Shown here piece by piece: positions 47,216 to 55,850 of a stretch of DNA of 64,000 bases (its first letter is position 1; each line of letters opens with the position of its first letter). The notes under the pieces are model-generated. The model did not search any database. It saw nothing but the letters and a program-made list of their open reading frames with translations, and was not told the DNA's origin. The stretch spans positions 3,534,001 through 3,598,000 of the forward strand of contig NZ_LR134116.1 of assembly GCF_900635455.1 (NCBI RefSeq), read 5' to 3'. This DNA comes from Yersinia intermedia. GTDB lineage: Bacteria; Pseudomonadota; Gammaproteobacteria; Enterobacterales; Enterobacteriaceae. The position numbers and the translations under genes were made by a program.

Positions 47216-48376
47216 ATGAGCACTTTATCCTTTATTCCAGACAGTAAATTGCCGGCACAAGGCACCACAATCTTTACGCAAATGAGTGCATTGGCGCAAA
47301 AATACCAAGCGATAAACTTATCGCAAGGGTTCCCCGATTTTGATGGCCCAGACTATTTGAAACAGCAATTGGCCTATCACGTCAGCCAAGGTGCGAACCA
47401 ATATGCCCCAATGACCGGCGTGGCACCGCTGCGAAAGGCAATTGCGGAGAAAACGGCTAAAATCTACGGTTGGCAGCCCGATGCCGATGGCGAAGTCACT
47501 ATCACTACCGGTGCCAGCGAAGCCTTGTTCGCCGCCATTACCGCTTTGGTACGCCCAGGCGACGAAGTTATTTGCTTTGACCCCAGCTACGACAGCTATG
47601 CACCGGTGGTTAAATTGGCGGGCGGTATACTCAAGCGCGTGGCACTAAAACCCCCAACATTCGCCACCGACTGGTCTGAATTCGCTGATCTGGTTTCTGA
47701 ACGCACCCGTCTGGTTATCGTCAATACGCCGCATAACCCTTCAGCGACCGTTTGGCGGGCGGCAGACTTTGAACAACTGTGGCAAGTGATTGCTGAACGT
47801 AATATCTATGTGCTGAGCGATGAGGTGTACGAACACATCTGCTTTAGCGCCGCAGGCCATGCCAGTGTGCTGGCTCATCCGCAACTGCGCCAGCGCGCCA
47901 TTGCCGTGTCCTCTTTCGGCAAAACCTTTCATATGACTGGCTGGAAAGTGGGCTATTGCATCGCCCCTGCCGCTATCAGTGCCGAAGTGCGAAAAATTCA
48001 TCAATATCTGACCTTTTCGGTTTGCACGCCGGTTCAGCTCGCATTGGCGGATATGCTCAATGCTGAACCTGAGCACTGGCAGCAACTGTCAGAATTTTAT
48101 CGTGCTCGTCGCGATCGCTTCGTCAATGCTCTGTCCACCAGCCGCCTGAAAATCCTACCGAGCGCAGGCACCTATTTCCTGTTGGCTGATTACAGTGCGG
48201 TTTCTGATCTTGATGATGTTGAATTTTGCCAATGGTTAACCGAACATATCGGCGTGGCCGCAATACCGTTATCGGTATTCTGTGAAGGCCCGTTCCCCCA
48301 TAAACTGATCCGGTTGTGCTTCGCCAAGCAGGATGCCACGCTGGACGCCGCTGCGGAGCGATTGTGTCAACTTTAA
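47216..48376 (+). CDS. mtnE: Methionine aminotransferase (YbdL/MtnE type)
   Basis: PLP-dependent aminotransferase of fold type I that converts 4-methylthio-2-oxobutyrate to methionine, usually with glutamine as amino donor. The 386-residue protein has LSQGFPDFDGP at the N-terminus, NTPHNPSATVW (near 172), LSDEVYEHICF and the PLP lysine in SSFGKTFHMTGWKVGY (near 233). The ATG follows AGGAG. Its 3' end overlaps yafV by 13 bases. It closes the methionine salvage cycle in this cluster. Confidence 0.93.
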   Translation: MSTLSFIPDSKLPAQGTTIFTQMSALAQKYQAINLSQGFPDFDGPDYLKQQLAYHVSQGANQYAPMTGVAPLRKAIAEKTAKIYGWQPDADGEVTITTGASEALFAAITALVRPGDEVICFDPSYDSYAPVVKLAGGILKRVALKPPTFATDWSEFADLVSERTRLVIVNTPHNPSATVWRAADFEQLWQVIAERNIYVLSDEVYEHICFSAAGHASVLAHPQLRQRAIAVSSFGKTFHMTGWKVGYCIAPAAISAEVRKIHQYLTFSVCTPVQLALADMLNAEPEHWQQLSEFYRARRDRFVNALSTSRLKILPSAGTYFLLADYSAVSDLDDVEFCQWLTEHIGVAAIPLSVFCEGPFPHKLIRLCFAKQDATLDAAAERLCQL

Positions 48377-49134
48377 AACTGACCCTGCTGCAACAGCCAT
48401 TGGTATGGTTGGATGCACAGGCTAATCTGCGCCATTTTGACATGCTGTTGGAGCCACTCCGGCAGCGTGATGTAATTGTGTTGCCAGAGATGTTTACCAC
48501 CGGCTTTGCCATGAATGCGGCTGAAAATGCCTTGCCAGAGCAAGAGGTCATTAACTGGTTGCGCCATTGGGCCACCGTTACTGACGCTCTGATTGGCGGC
48601 AGTGTGGCGCTGAAAACCGCGCAGGGTGCCGTGAACCGCTTCCTGCTGGTTGAACCGAGTGGGCGGGTTCATCACTACGATAAACGCCACTTATTCCGCA
48701 TGGCCGGTGAGCACCATCACTATCAAGCGGGCAAAGAGCGCAAGGTGGTGGAATGGCGTGGCTGGCGAATCTTGATGCAAGTTTGCTATGACCTGCGTTT
48801 TCCGGTGTGGTCACGTAATTTGCAAGATTATGATTTGGCTCTGTATGTGGCTAACTGGCCTGCTCCCCGTGCCAAACACTGGCAAAGTTTACTGACAGCG
48901 CGCGCGATAGAAAATCAGGCTTACGTCGCCGGATGTAACCGGGTCGGCGATGATGATAACGGCCATCACTATCAGGGCGACAGTGTGATTCTGGATGCTC
49001 AAGGCGAGGTGTTGGCGCAAGCAGAACCGGGACTGGCTGCGCAACTGGATGCTGAGTTGTCTTTAGACGCATTGCAGCACTATCGCGCAGCGTTTCCGGC
49101 GTGGCGCGATGTTGATGATTTTTTATTATTGTAA
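48364..49134 (+). CDS. yafV: Omega-amidase YafV (Nit2-like)
   Basis: A 256-residue carbon-nitrogen hydrolase, the same length as E. coli YafV. The triad is Glu in LPEMFTTGFAMN (near 40), Lys in HHYDKRHLF (near 105) and Cys in QVCYDLRFPVWSR (near 140). Omega-amidase hydrolyses alpha-ketoglutaramate, the by-product of glutamine-dependent transamination, pulling the MtnE reaction forward. The start is a GTG at 48364 overlapping the mtnE end, with GGAG eight bases upstream; this tight coupling supports a joint role. Confidence 0.93.
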   Translation: MSTLKLTLLQQPLVWLDAQANLRHFDMLLEPLRQRDVIVLPEMFTTGFAMNAAENALPEQEVINWLRHWATVTDALIGGSVALKTAQGAVNRFLLVEPSGRVHHYDKRHLFRMAGEHHHYQAGKERKVVEWRGWRILMQVCYDLRFPVWSRNLQDYDLALYVANWPAPRAKHWQSLLTARAIENQAYVAGCNRVGDDDNGHHYQGDSVILDAQGEVLAQAEPGLAAQLDAELSLDALQHYRAAFPAWRDVDDFLLL

Positions 49135-49145
49135 AGGTAAAACGA

Positions 49146-49172
49146 GGGGGAGCATGGCGCAAAAGTGCCCCC
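49146..49172. terminator. Possible hairpin between convergent yafV and hpxK
   Basis: GGGGGAGCA (49146-49154) can pair with TGCCCCC (49166-49172) with one bulged A. No U-tract follows on either strand, so it is only a possible terminator. Confidence 0.35.
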
Positions 49173-49180
49173 CAAGGGTG

Positions 49181-50437
49181 TTAAACCCGCCGCCAAGCTA
49201 GCACTGTTTCCAGATAAGCCTGAATAGCCATCGCAATATCACGGCGCGTGACGGATTCATCAGGATGATGACTGACTCCCCCTTTGCAGCGCACAAACAA
49301 CATCCCTACCGGCCAGCACTCGGCAACGGCAGTGGCATCATGCCCCGCACCGCTGGGTAGTGCTAACGAGCTACCCTGCACCCGATCAATACTGGCGTTG
49401 ATTCGCTGGCGCAAAACCGCATCACATTCGGTAGCACTGATACGGTAAAACTCTTCCGATGAAAAAATCAGGCCGCGGCGTGCGGCAATGACTTGCGCCT
49501 GCGCCAACAAACTGACCAGTAACTGGTCCACGTGACTGTCCTGCGGGCCACGAATATCCAGCGTCAGAACCACCTCTCCGGCAATCACATTCACAGCACC
49601 TGGCGAACAACTGAGTGTTCCAACTGTCGCCACTAAATGTTCACCATAGCAAGTGGTCAACCGTTCAACGGCACCAATCCATTGTGCCGCGCCGGCTAAT
49701 GCATCTTGCCGCTGCCCCATCGGCACCGTACCGGCATGGCCCGCAGAGCCGATGAATCGGCAATTCAGGCGGCGTGCACCATTAATTGCCGTCACCACGC
49801 CCAATGCCAAATCGGCCTTTTCTAAACACGGCCCCTGTTCAATATGCAGCTCCAGATAAGCGCAAAAATCACTCACCTCACGCCGCGCACTGGCTATCGC
49901 CGTGGGGTCAAAATCAAGGTTTTCCATTGCCTGCGCCACACTGATACCTTCAGTATCGGTTTTACTCAGCCAATCGGCTGACCAGCGCCCAGTGATCCCC
50001 TTACTCCCCAGCAGCGTAATACCAAAGCGCGTTCCCTCTTCATCGGCAAAACCAATCACCTCAATGGCCACCGGCAACCGCTGTTGCTGACGGTGCAAAT
50101 ACCCCACCACTTCTAATGCACTTAATACGCCTAACATGCCATCGTAACGGCCTGCGTTACGCACCGTATCAAGATGAGAGCCTAACAATATGGCTGGCGC
50201 ATCGGATTGCAGCCCTTCATAACGGCCACAAATATTACCAACTGCATCTTGCCAGACGCGCATCCCGACCGCCTGCATCCATTCGCCCACCTGCTGATTT
50301 GCCCGCAAATGTTCAGGAGATAGATACACCCGCGTCAACGCATCCGCTGATTCACTGATGGTCGCCAGCACATCACAACGGGCCAATACCCGTAATGCAG
50401 CTTGCTCTGCCTCGGCATCCGGCAGGGTAACGGCCAT
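49181..50437 (-). CDS. hpxK: Allantoate amidohydrolase (M20 family, HpxK/AllC type)
   Basis: A 418-residue M20/hydantoinase-carbamoylase-family enzyme. Metal-site blocks: ILLGSHLDTVRNAGRYDGMLGVLSALE-type (near residue 82), VIGFADEEGTRFG with the catalytic Glu (near 128), LELHIEQGPCLE (near 190) and a C-terminal SGAGHDATAV. Family members cleave allantoate to ureidoglycine, or N-carbamoyl amino acids; the hpxJ partner favours allantoate. Its ATG overlaps the hpxJ stop (TAATG) behind GGAGCG, so the two are coupled. Symbol by analogy with the Klebsiella hpxJK pair. Confidence 0.85.
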   Translation of the reverse strand: MAVTLPDAEAEQAALRVLARCDVLATISESADALTRVYLSPEHLRANQQVGEWMQAVGMRVWQDAVGNICGRYEGLQSDAPAILLGSHLDTVRNAGRYDGMLGVLSALEVVGYLHRQQQRLPVAIEVIGFADEEGTRFGITLLGSKGITGRWSADWLSKTDTEGISVAQAMENLDFDPTAIASARREVSDFCAYLELHIEQGPCLEKADLALGVVTAINGARRLNCRFIGSAGHAGTVPMGQRQDALAGAAQWIGAVERLTTCYGEHLVATVGTLSCSPGAVNVIAGEVVLTLDIRGPQDSHVDQLLVSLLAQAQVIAARRGLIFSSEEFYRISATECDAVLRQRINASIDRVQGSSLALPSGAGHDATAVAECWPVGMLFVRCKGGVSHHPDESVTRRDIAMAIQAYLETVLAWRRV

Positions 50438-51720
50438 TATTTCGCTCCGTTTACTGTATCAATAGCCTGTTTGTCACTCTCAGCCTGATAAACATTCCAC
50501 GCGCTTTGCAAGCCGTTGCCCTGAACCGTGGCAAAACCTAAACGGTTTAATACCGCCTCCAATGCCACCAGTGTTTGCAGCACACAATCTTTGCGCGCGT
50601 TGTAGCCCATGGTGCCGATACGCCAAATCTTGCCATTTAACGGCCCGAATGAGGTACCAATCTCGATACCAAAATCATTTAACATCAGTTGCCGTACTTG
50701 TTCACCGTGAATACCTGCCGGGATAACCACCCCCAACACATTGTTCATCCGGTGCCCTATATCACCAAAGACTGCCAGCCCCATACCTTGAATACCAGCC
50801 AACAACGCCGAACCATGCAAAGCATGACGGGCAATCCCGTTGTCCAATCCCTCTTCCAGCATTACTCGTGCGCATTCTCGGGCCGCAAACAACATACTGG
50901 TGGCTTCGGTATGATGATTCAGGCGCTCCGGCCCCCAATAATCCATGATCATGCCCAAATCAAAGTAATTGGAATAGATCATCTCTTCGTCACCATCAGC
51001 ATGATCCTGAGTACGGATCCCCTGCTCAATACACTTGCGCCGCCGTACTTGCTCAGCGAATTGTGGGCTAAGGGTTACCGGAGCACTGCCTGATGGCCCG
51101 CCAAGGCACTTTTGCAACCCGGCCGATACCGCGTCCAGCCCCCAGGCATCGGTTTCTAATACGTTTCCGCCCAGTGATGCAGTCGCATCGGTATAAAACA
51201 GCACGTGATGGCGGCGACAGATCTCGCCCAACTCAGCCAGCGGCTGCAACATGGTGGTTGACGTATCACCCTGCACCGTCAATAACAGTCGTGGGCGCAC
51301 TTTCTTGATAGCATCTTCAATCCTCTGCGGGCTGAAGACCTCGCCCCACGGCACTTCGATGGTGTGCACTTCAGCCCGGCAACGGCGCGCTATTTCACAC
51401 AATAAATGACCAAAACGGCCAAAAACTGGCACCAGAACTTTATCTCCAGGGCGGATAGCCGACAGTAAAACCGCCTCGATACCCGCACGAGAGGTGCCAT
51501 CGATCAACATAGTCCAGCGGTTCTCGGTACGGAAAACCCCGCGATACAGCGCCATCACCTGATTCATATACTCCGTCATCACCGGATCGTACTGCCCGAT
51601 CAACTGACTGGCCATCGCCCGCAATACTCGGGGATCGGCATTGATCGGCCCCGGTCCCATAAGTAACCGCGCCGGTGGATTAATTTGACAAAACAGTGGG
51701 TTAGGGTTCATTGCCGACAT
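50437..51720 (-). CDS. hpxJ: Ureidoglycine--glyoxylate aminotransferase (HpxJ/PucG type)
   Basis: A 427-residue class V PLP aminotransferase of the alanine/serine-glyoxylate group: MGPGPINADPRVLRA (near 21), IDGTSRAGIEAVLLS (near 73), YTDATASLGGN, and the PLP lysine in SAGLQKCLGGPSG (near 203). With an allantoate hydrolase downstream, the likely reaction is transfer of the ureidoglycine amino group to glyoxylate, giving oxalurate, as in Klebsiella and Bacillus purine degradation. A serine/alanine-glyoxylate role is possible. The start follows GGAGATTTTCT. Two operator-like palindromes lie 90-135 bp upstream. Confidence 0.85.
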   Translation of the reverse strand: MSAMNPNPLFCQINPPARLLMGPGPINADPRVLRAMASQLIGQYDPVMTEYMNQVMALYRGVFRTENRWTMLIDGTSRAGIEAVLLSAIRPGDKVLVPVFGRFGHLLCEIARRCRAEVHTIEVPWGEVFSPQRIEDAIKKVRPRLLLTVQGDTSTTMLQPLAELGEICRRHHVLFYTDATASLGGNVLETDAWGLDAVSAGLQKCLGGPSGSAPVTLSPQFAEQVRRRKCIEQGIRTQDHADGDEEMIYSNYFDLGMIMDYWGPERLNHHTEATSMLFAARECARVMLEEGLDNGIARHALHGSALLAGIQGMGLAVFGDIGHRMNNVLGVVIPAGIHGEQVRQLMLNDFGIEIGTSFGPLNGKIWRIGTMGYNARKDCVLQTLVALEAVLNRLGFATVQGNGLQSAWNVYQAESDKQAIDTVNGAK

Positions 51721-51809
51721 AGAAAATCTCCGTCCTTAAAAAATCAGTAACATGCAAGAGCAACATCCGCTTTTTTCATGTTCATAGCATATATCCGATA
51801 GTTCAATAA

Positions 51810-51825
51810 TGAAACGATAGATTCT
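51810..51825. promoter_or_regulatory. RpiR-type operator copy 1 (hpxJ promoter)
   Basis: TGAAACGATAGATTCT matches the palindrome TGAAACGATAGTTTCA at 14 of 16 positions. It is exactly 30 bp (about three helical turns) from copy 2. Confidence 0.7.
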
Positions 51826-51839
51826 TAAAATCATAAAAA

Positions 51840-51855
51840 TGAAACTATAGTTGCA
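51840..51855. promoter_or_regulatory. RpiR-type operator copy 2 (hpxJ promoter)
   Basis: TGAAACTATAGTTGCA matches the perfect palindrome TGAAACTATAGTTTCA at 15 of 16 positions, 120 bp upstream of the hpxJ start. Confidence 0.7.
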
Positions 51856-52095
51856 AATATCATGCCAATGATGATTTATGCAAATAGCCCATCTTTAGGT
51901 CATTTAAACGCAATGTGGGGCATAAACTGGGGAGATAGTCTCACAACGAGAGTGCGGAAAAACAGTTAGAGCGCACCATAAAGGTGCGTAAATTGATGAA
52001 AATAACAACAAAGCGCTAATGGGAAGCGAATACGGCGTAAGCCGCTGGGACTAAACAAAACCATCGCCTTTTCACCGACTGAACGAGCGAACAAC

Positions 52096-52935
52096 CTACC
52101 GCTGTTCCAGTTCGCCCAAAGAATCATACAAATCAGCAATTTGATGAATTCGCTGGCGGCCCTGCGCTAGCGTCTCATGCAACAAGGCATTACTCAGTAG
52201 ACTCGCCAAACTCATGGCCGAAGAGTAGCTATCAAAGGCCGATACACTGTCGAGCGGTGTAGTTAACCGCCAACGCGCTAACGGCAGTATTGACTGGGCC
52301 TGTGGCTCACAAATCAACAGTGTCGGCACGCCTTGTATCTGCATTTGTAGCAGGATCTCACGGATAACCTTCGGGCGGCGACGAAATGCCACCACAATAA
52401 CTAAATCGCGCTGCGTGACATCTACTAGCTCCTCCGCTAACGTCTGCCCCGTTTGCGGCACCAACTGCACTTGCTGGCGCACCTGCAACAACTGTTGACG
52501 TAAATGCAGCGCGACCGGGTAACTGTTTCGTAGCCCCAACAACAAAATACGCGGTGCACGCACCATCGCATTGATAACCTCGCCTAACTGAAGGCTATCC
52601 AACTGACTCACCCAATGCGTCAAATTCGCCATTTCTTGCTTGTAGTGGCGAGACAATAAAGTGTTCCCTTGCACCGCATCACGGTTATCGGTCAATGGCA
52701 TACCGCTTTGACGCAAGGTGCGGACCTCTTCACGCATCTCCCGATAACTGGCGTACCCCAGGCGCTTAAACAGTCTACTAACCGTGGCCTTAGATACCCC
52801 ACTCAAACGCGCCAACTCGGCACTGTTATAACTAATCAGGTCATCAAAATGATCAAAAATAAAATCGGTAACGCGCTGTTCCTGCGGGGTTAATTGCGCG
52901 TAATGCGCCCGCAAACGCTCATCAATCTGTTTCAT
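52096..52935 (-). CDS. MurR/RpiR-family regulator, likely of hpxJK
   Basis: A 279-residue regulator: an N-terminal helix-turn-helix of the RpiR type (about residues 1-77; NSAELARLSGVSKATVSRLFKRLGY near 38-62) and a C-terminal SIS sugar-phosphate-binding-like domain (about 120-250; ILLLGLRNSYPVALHLR, VIVVAFRRRPKVI). RpiR proteins with purine genes respond to pathway intermediates rather than sugar phosphates. It is upstream of hpxJK in the same orientation, and the same 16-bp palindrome occurs in both promoters. The ATG follows GGAGAAGGGT. The inducer is unknown. Confidence 0.88.
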   Translation of the reverse strand: MKQIDERLRAHYAQLTPQEQRVTDFIFDHFDDLISYNSAELARLSGVSKATVSRLFKRLGYASYREMREEVRTLRQSGMPLTDNRDAVQGNTLLSRHYKQEMANLTHWVSQLDSLQLGEVINAMVRAPRILLLGLRNSYPVALHLRQQLLQVRQQVQLVPQTGQTLAEELVDVTQRDLVIVVAFRRRPKVIREILLQMQIQGVPTLLICEPQAQSILPLARWRLTTPLDSVSAFDSYSSAMSLASLLSNALLHETLAQGRQRIHQIADLYDSLGELEQR

Positions 52936-53241
52936 ACCCTTCTCCGGCCAATGAAACTATCGTTTCAGCATAGGCATTTTTGCGGAACATAGCATACAAG
53001 CCCACCGCAGTAATAAGAGAATTTTCATGCTGAGTGCTAACTCTGTCATTCGGGAGCCAGCCGGCCCCGGTTCGATTAGCCTGCTCGGTTGAAGAAACTG
53101 AAGCCAAGTGCTCACCAAGCGAAGATCAACTTGATCCAAACTGAACTAACAGCGAGATTCATCAGATAAAATTTATCCCTTGGTTTATCATTCCTAATTA
53201 TCTAATACTGTTCTTCTTCGCCAATAAGAATCATTCCTCCC
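52936..53241. other. 306-bp divergent spacer (RpiR gene / MFS gene)
   Basis: It contains operator copy 3 next to the regulator start. The side near the MFS gene is AT-rich with no operator copy that I can find, so the MFS gene may be outside this regulon. Confidence 0.5.
52952..52967. promoter_or_regulatory. RpiR-type operator copy 3 (regulator promoter)
   Basis: TGAAACTATCGTTTCA is an inverted repeat (TGAAAC/GTTTCA) 17 bp upstream of the regulator's start codon, a position for autoregulation. Confidence 0.75.
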
Positions 53242-54444
53242 ATGAAACAAAAAGCTGAAAACTCCGGTTTAAGTCCAGCATTAATCGTGTTGATGTCGGT
53301 CGCCACCGGACTGGCTGTTGCCAGCAACTACTATGCCCAACCACTGCTGGAAACCATCGCGCAAGCCTTTAATCTCTCGGTCAATCAGGCTGGGTTTATT
53401 GTCACCGCCGCCCAGTTAGGTTATGCCGTCGGCTTAATGTTCCTGGTCCCGCTAGGGGATATGTTTGAACGCCGTGGGTTGATTGTAGGTATGACGTTGC
53501 TGGCTGCTGGCGGTATGCTAATTACCGCGATGTCACAAAACCTCACCATGATGATTGTCGGCACCGCGCTCACTGGCCTGTTCTCGGTCGTGGCACAATT
53601 ACTGGTGCCGCTGGCGGCCACACTGGCTGCGCCAGAAAAACGCGGCAAAGTGGTCGGCATTATTATGAGCGGGCTGCTATTGGGGATTTTGCTGGCACGA
53701 ACTGTGGCCGGAGCACTGGCCTCCATTGGCGGTTGGCGGACTATTTATTGGGTTGCCAGTGCACTGATGTTCGTCATGGCATTGGTGTTGTGGCGCTACC
53801 TACCGCGCTATAAACAACATACCGGTTTAAATTACGGTCAACTGCTCGGATCGATATTCTCACTGTTTATTCACACGCCGGTGCTGCGCACCCGTGCCTT
53901 GCTCGGCGCGCTATCGTTTGCCAACTTTAGTGTGTTGTGGACGTCAATGGCCTTCTTACTGGCGTCCCCGCCGTTCGGTTACTCCGAAGCCACCATCGGG
54001 TTATTTGGTTTAGTCGGTGCCGCAGGTGCGCTGATGGCAACCAAAGCAGGCCAATTGGCGGATAAAGGTAAAGCCCGCATCACCACCAGCGTCGGTTTGG
54101 GATTACTGCTGTTGTCATGGATACCTATCGCTCTGGGGCAACATTCAATCATCGCCCTGATTATCGGTATTGTCGTGTTGGATCTGGCGGTACAAGGGGT
54201 GCATGTTACCAATCAGAGCGTGATATATCGCATGATGCCGGAAGCCAGAAATCGCTTAACCGCCGGTTATATGACTACTTACTTTATCGGTGGTGCATTA
54301 GGCTCGCTGATTTCAGCGGCAGCATATCAACATGCAGGCTGGTATGGCGTGGCAGCCGCCGGGTTGGTGCTGTGTATCCTAAATATTACTACGTGGCTGG
54401 CCGGTAAACGTTTCGATCCTCCTGCAAATCAACCTGTTGAGTGA
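53242..54444 (+). CDS. MFS transporter, drug/metabolite exporter type
   Basis: A 400-residue, twelve-helix major facilitator. MFS motif A appears as PLGDMFERRGLIV (near residue 70) and a degenerate copy GQLADKGKARI (near 272) in the second half. The overall pattern is that of 12-TM proton antiporters such as the YgaY/AraJ-like group. Substrate cannot be read from the sequence; proximity to hpx genes is suggestive only. The start has no strong ribosome site (AAGAATC far upstream). Confidence 0.8.
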   Translation: MKQKAENSGLSPALIVLMSVATGLAVASNYYAQPLLETIAQAFNLSVNQAGFIVTAAQLGYAVGLMFLVPLGDMFERRGLIVGMTLLAAGGMLITAMSQNLTMMIVGTALTGLFSVVAQLLVPLAATLAAPEKRGKVVGIIMSGLLLGILLARTVAGALASIGGWRTIYWVASALMFVMALVLWRYLPRYKQHTGLNYGQLLGSIFSLFIHTPVLRTRALLGALSFANFSVLWTSMAFLLASPPFGYSEATIGLFGLVGAAGALMATKAGQLADKGKARITTSVGLGLLLLSWIPIALGQHSIIALIIGIVVLDLAVQGVHVTNQSVIYRMMPEARNRLTAGYMTTYFIGGALGSLISAAAYQHAGWYGVAAAGLVLCILNITTWLAGKRFDPPANQPVE

Positions 54445-54486
54445 TCCCAGTTGATTAGCTAACTAATAATCAATATAGCTATAAAT

Positions 54487-54560
54487 TTGGGTTATAGGGT
54501 ATTAAGACCATTACCTCTCTGGTAATGTTATCTAACATATTATTTTGCCCTGTAACCCAA
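54487..54560 (+). promoter_or_regulatory. Cruciform-like leader structure before ygaZ
   Basis: TTGGGTTATAGGG (54487-54499) pairs along all 13 bases (one U-G) with CCCTGTAACCCAA (54548-54560). Inside it CATTACC-TCTCT-GGTAATG (54509-54527) forms a perfect 7-bp hairpin. The outer stem ends seven bases before the ygaZ start codon, and no Shine-Dalgarno sequence is visible. Confidence 0.65.
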
Positions 54561-54567
54561 CGATCTT

Positions 54568-55341
54568 ATGCAAAGCCAAATTACCGAGTCTCCGCCAGCT
54601 ACCCGGCCAATAGCCACCTTTATCGAGGGCATTACCGATAGCTTGCCTATCGTTATCGGCTATTTACCGGTGGCTTTCGCCTTTGGTCTGAGTTCGGTAA
54701 AACTGGGTTTTACGCCGCTGGAAGCTATCTTCTTTTCTTGCATTATTTATGCCGGTGCCAGCCAATTCGTTATCACCGCCCTGCTCAGCGCGGGGATGTC
54801 GCTATGGGTTTCCGCCTTGACCGTGATGGCAATGGATATCCGCCATATCTTGTATGGCCCAGCACTTAAACACCGTATTTTGACCAAACTATCAGGTAAC
54901 AAAACTGCCCTGTGGGCATTTGGTTTGACCGATGAAGTGTTTGCTGCCGCTACCGCCAAGTTAATGAAAGATCAGCGGCGTTGGAGCGAAAACTGGATGC
55001 TGGGTATCGCGTTTACCTCTTGGTTATCTTGGGTGTCGGGTACCGCTATCGGCGCAATGTTTGGCAATGGCCCGCTGGAGAATTACCCCGCTATTGAGGC
55101 CTCCCTCTCCTTTATGCTACCGGCGTTGTTCTTAAGTTTTCTGCTGGCCTCATTTAAACGCCAATACAGCCTAACTGTTATCGCCTCGCTGAGTGGCGCA
55201 TTGCTTGGCGCTGTGTTGTTCTCTATTCCGGTGGCGATTTTGGCTGGAATTAGCGCTGGATGCCTGGCCGCCCTGCTGCAACCCACCCCCGCAGTGGTGA
55301 CTGAACACAGTGAAAATAACGAGCAGGAGCCGACACCATGA
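54568..55341 (+). CDS. ygaZ: Branched-chain amino acid exporter subunit YgaZ (AzlC family)
   Basis: A 257-residue AzlC-family membrane protein, with ygaH making the L-valine (and methionine) exporter. Family blocks: IVIGYLPVAFAFGLSSVKLGFTPLEAIFFSCIIYAGASQFV-type N-terminal region (near 30-70), MDIRHILYGPALK and ALWAFGLTDEVFAAATAKL. Identity to E. coli YgaZ is high across the length. Overlaps ygaH by four bases. The leader contains a large hairpin and lacks an obvious ribosome site. Confidence 0.95.
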   Translation: MQSQITESPPATRPIATFIEGITDSLPIVIGYLPVAFAFGLSSVKLGFTPLEAIFFSCIIYAGASQFVITALLSAGMSLWVSALTVMAMDIRHILYGPALKHRILTKLSGNKTALWAFGLTDEVFAAATAKLMKDQRRWSENWMLGIAFTSWLSWVSGTAIGAMFGNGPLENYPAIEASLSFMLPALFLSFLLASFKRQYSLTVIASLSGALLGAVLFSIPVAILAGISAGCLAALLQPTPAVVTEHSENNEQEPTP

Positions 55342-55679
55342 ATTCGGATGTCCTGGTTATTGGTTTAGTGGTGGGGATGGTAAATTACCTGTTTCGTTAT
55401 TTACCATTGCGCCTTGGGCCAGCACGTAAACAAACCAGTCTGCAACGGAGCAGAGTGTCACTGCTGTTGGACAGCATTGGGATTGCTTCTATCTGTGCAT
55501 TATTGGTGGTTTCCAGCACACCAGAAATTATGCATAACCCACAGAAGCTCATCCCTACATTGGTTGGCTTTTTGGTTATCTGCGGCGGCTTTTATAAAAC
55601 CAACAGTATTATCTTCGCCACATTATTCGGCGCACTCAGCTACGGACTGACATTCAAATTACTTATGATTTTGGGGTGA
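55338..55679 (+). CDS. ygaH: Branched-chain amino acid exporter subunit YgaH (AzlD-like)
   Basis: A 113-residue, four-helix membrane protein (VLVIGLVVGMVNYLFRYLPLRLG at the N-terminus, ends LTFKLLMILG), the small partner of YgaZ. Its ATG overlaps the ygaZ stop (ATGA), ensuring equal translation. It is followed by mprA, as in E. coli. Confidence 0.94.
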   Translation: MNSDVLVIGLVVGMVNYLFRYLPLRLGPARKQTSLQRSRVSLLLDSIGIASICALLVVSSTPEIMHNPQKLIPTLVGFLVICGGFYKTNSIIFATLFGALSYGLTFKLLMILG

Positions 55680-55850
55680 ATGATTGCCTAAATTGTGAGC
55701 TAAAACACAATACCCTTACAATTAATGACACTCATTATTCACATATAGTGACTGAATAACACGAATTGCTAAATTTTTCTCGAATTATACCGTTTACATT
55801 ATTAATCACTATCGTTACTGTACCATTTGAAATTAATGAGGCTCCTTATA

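Larger units (their letters stand above)
51721..52095. other. 375-bp region between hpxJ and the RpiR-family gene
   Basis: It holds the hpxJ promoter and two operator-like palindromes (51810-51825, 51840-51855). The remainder toward the regulator's 3' end shows nothing I can support; no terminator with a U-tract is visible. Confidence 0.5.
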
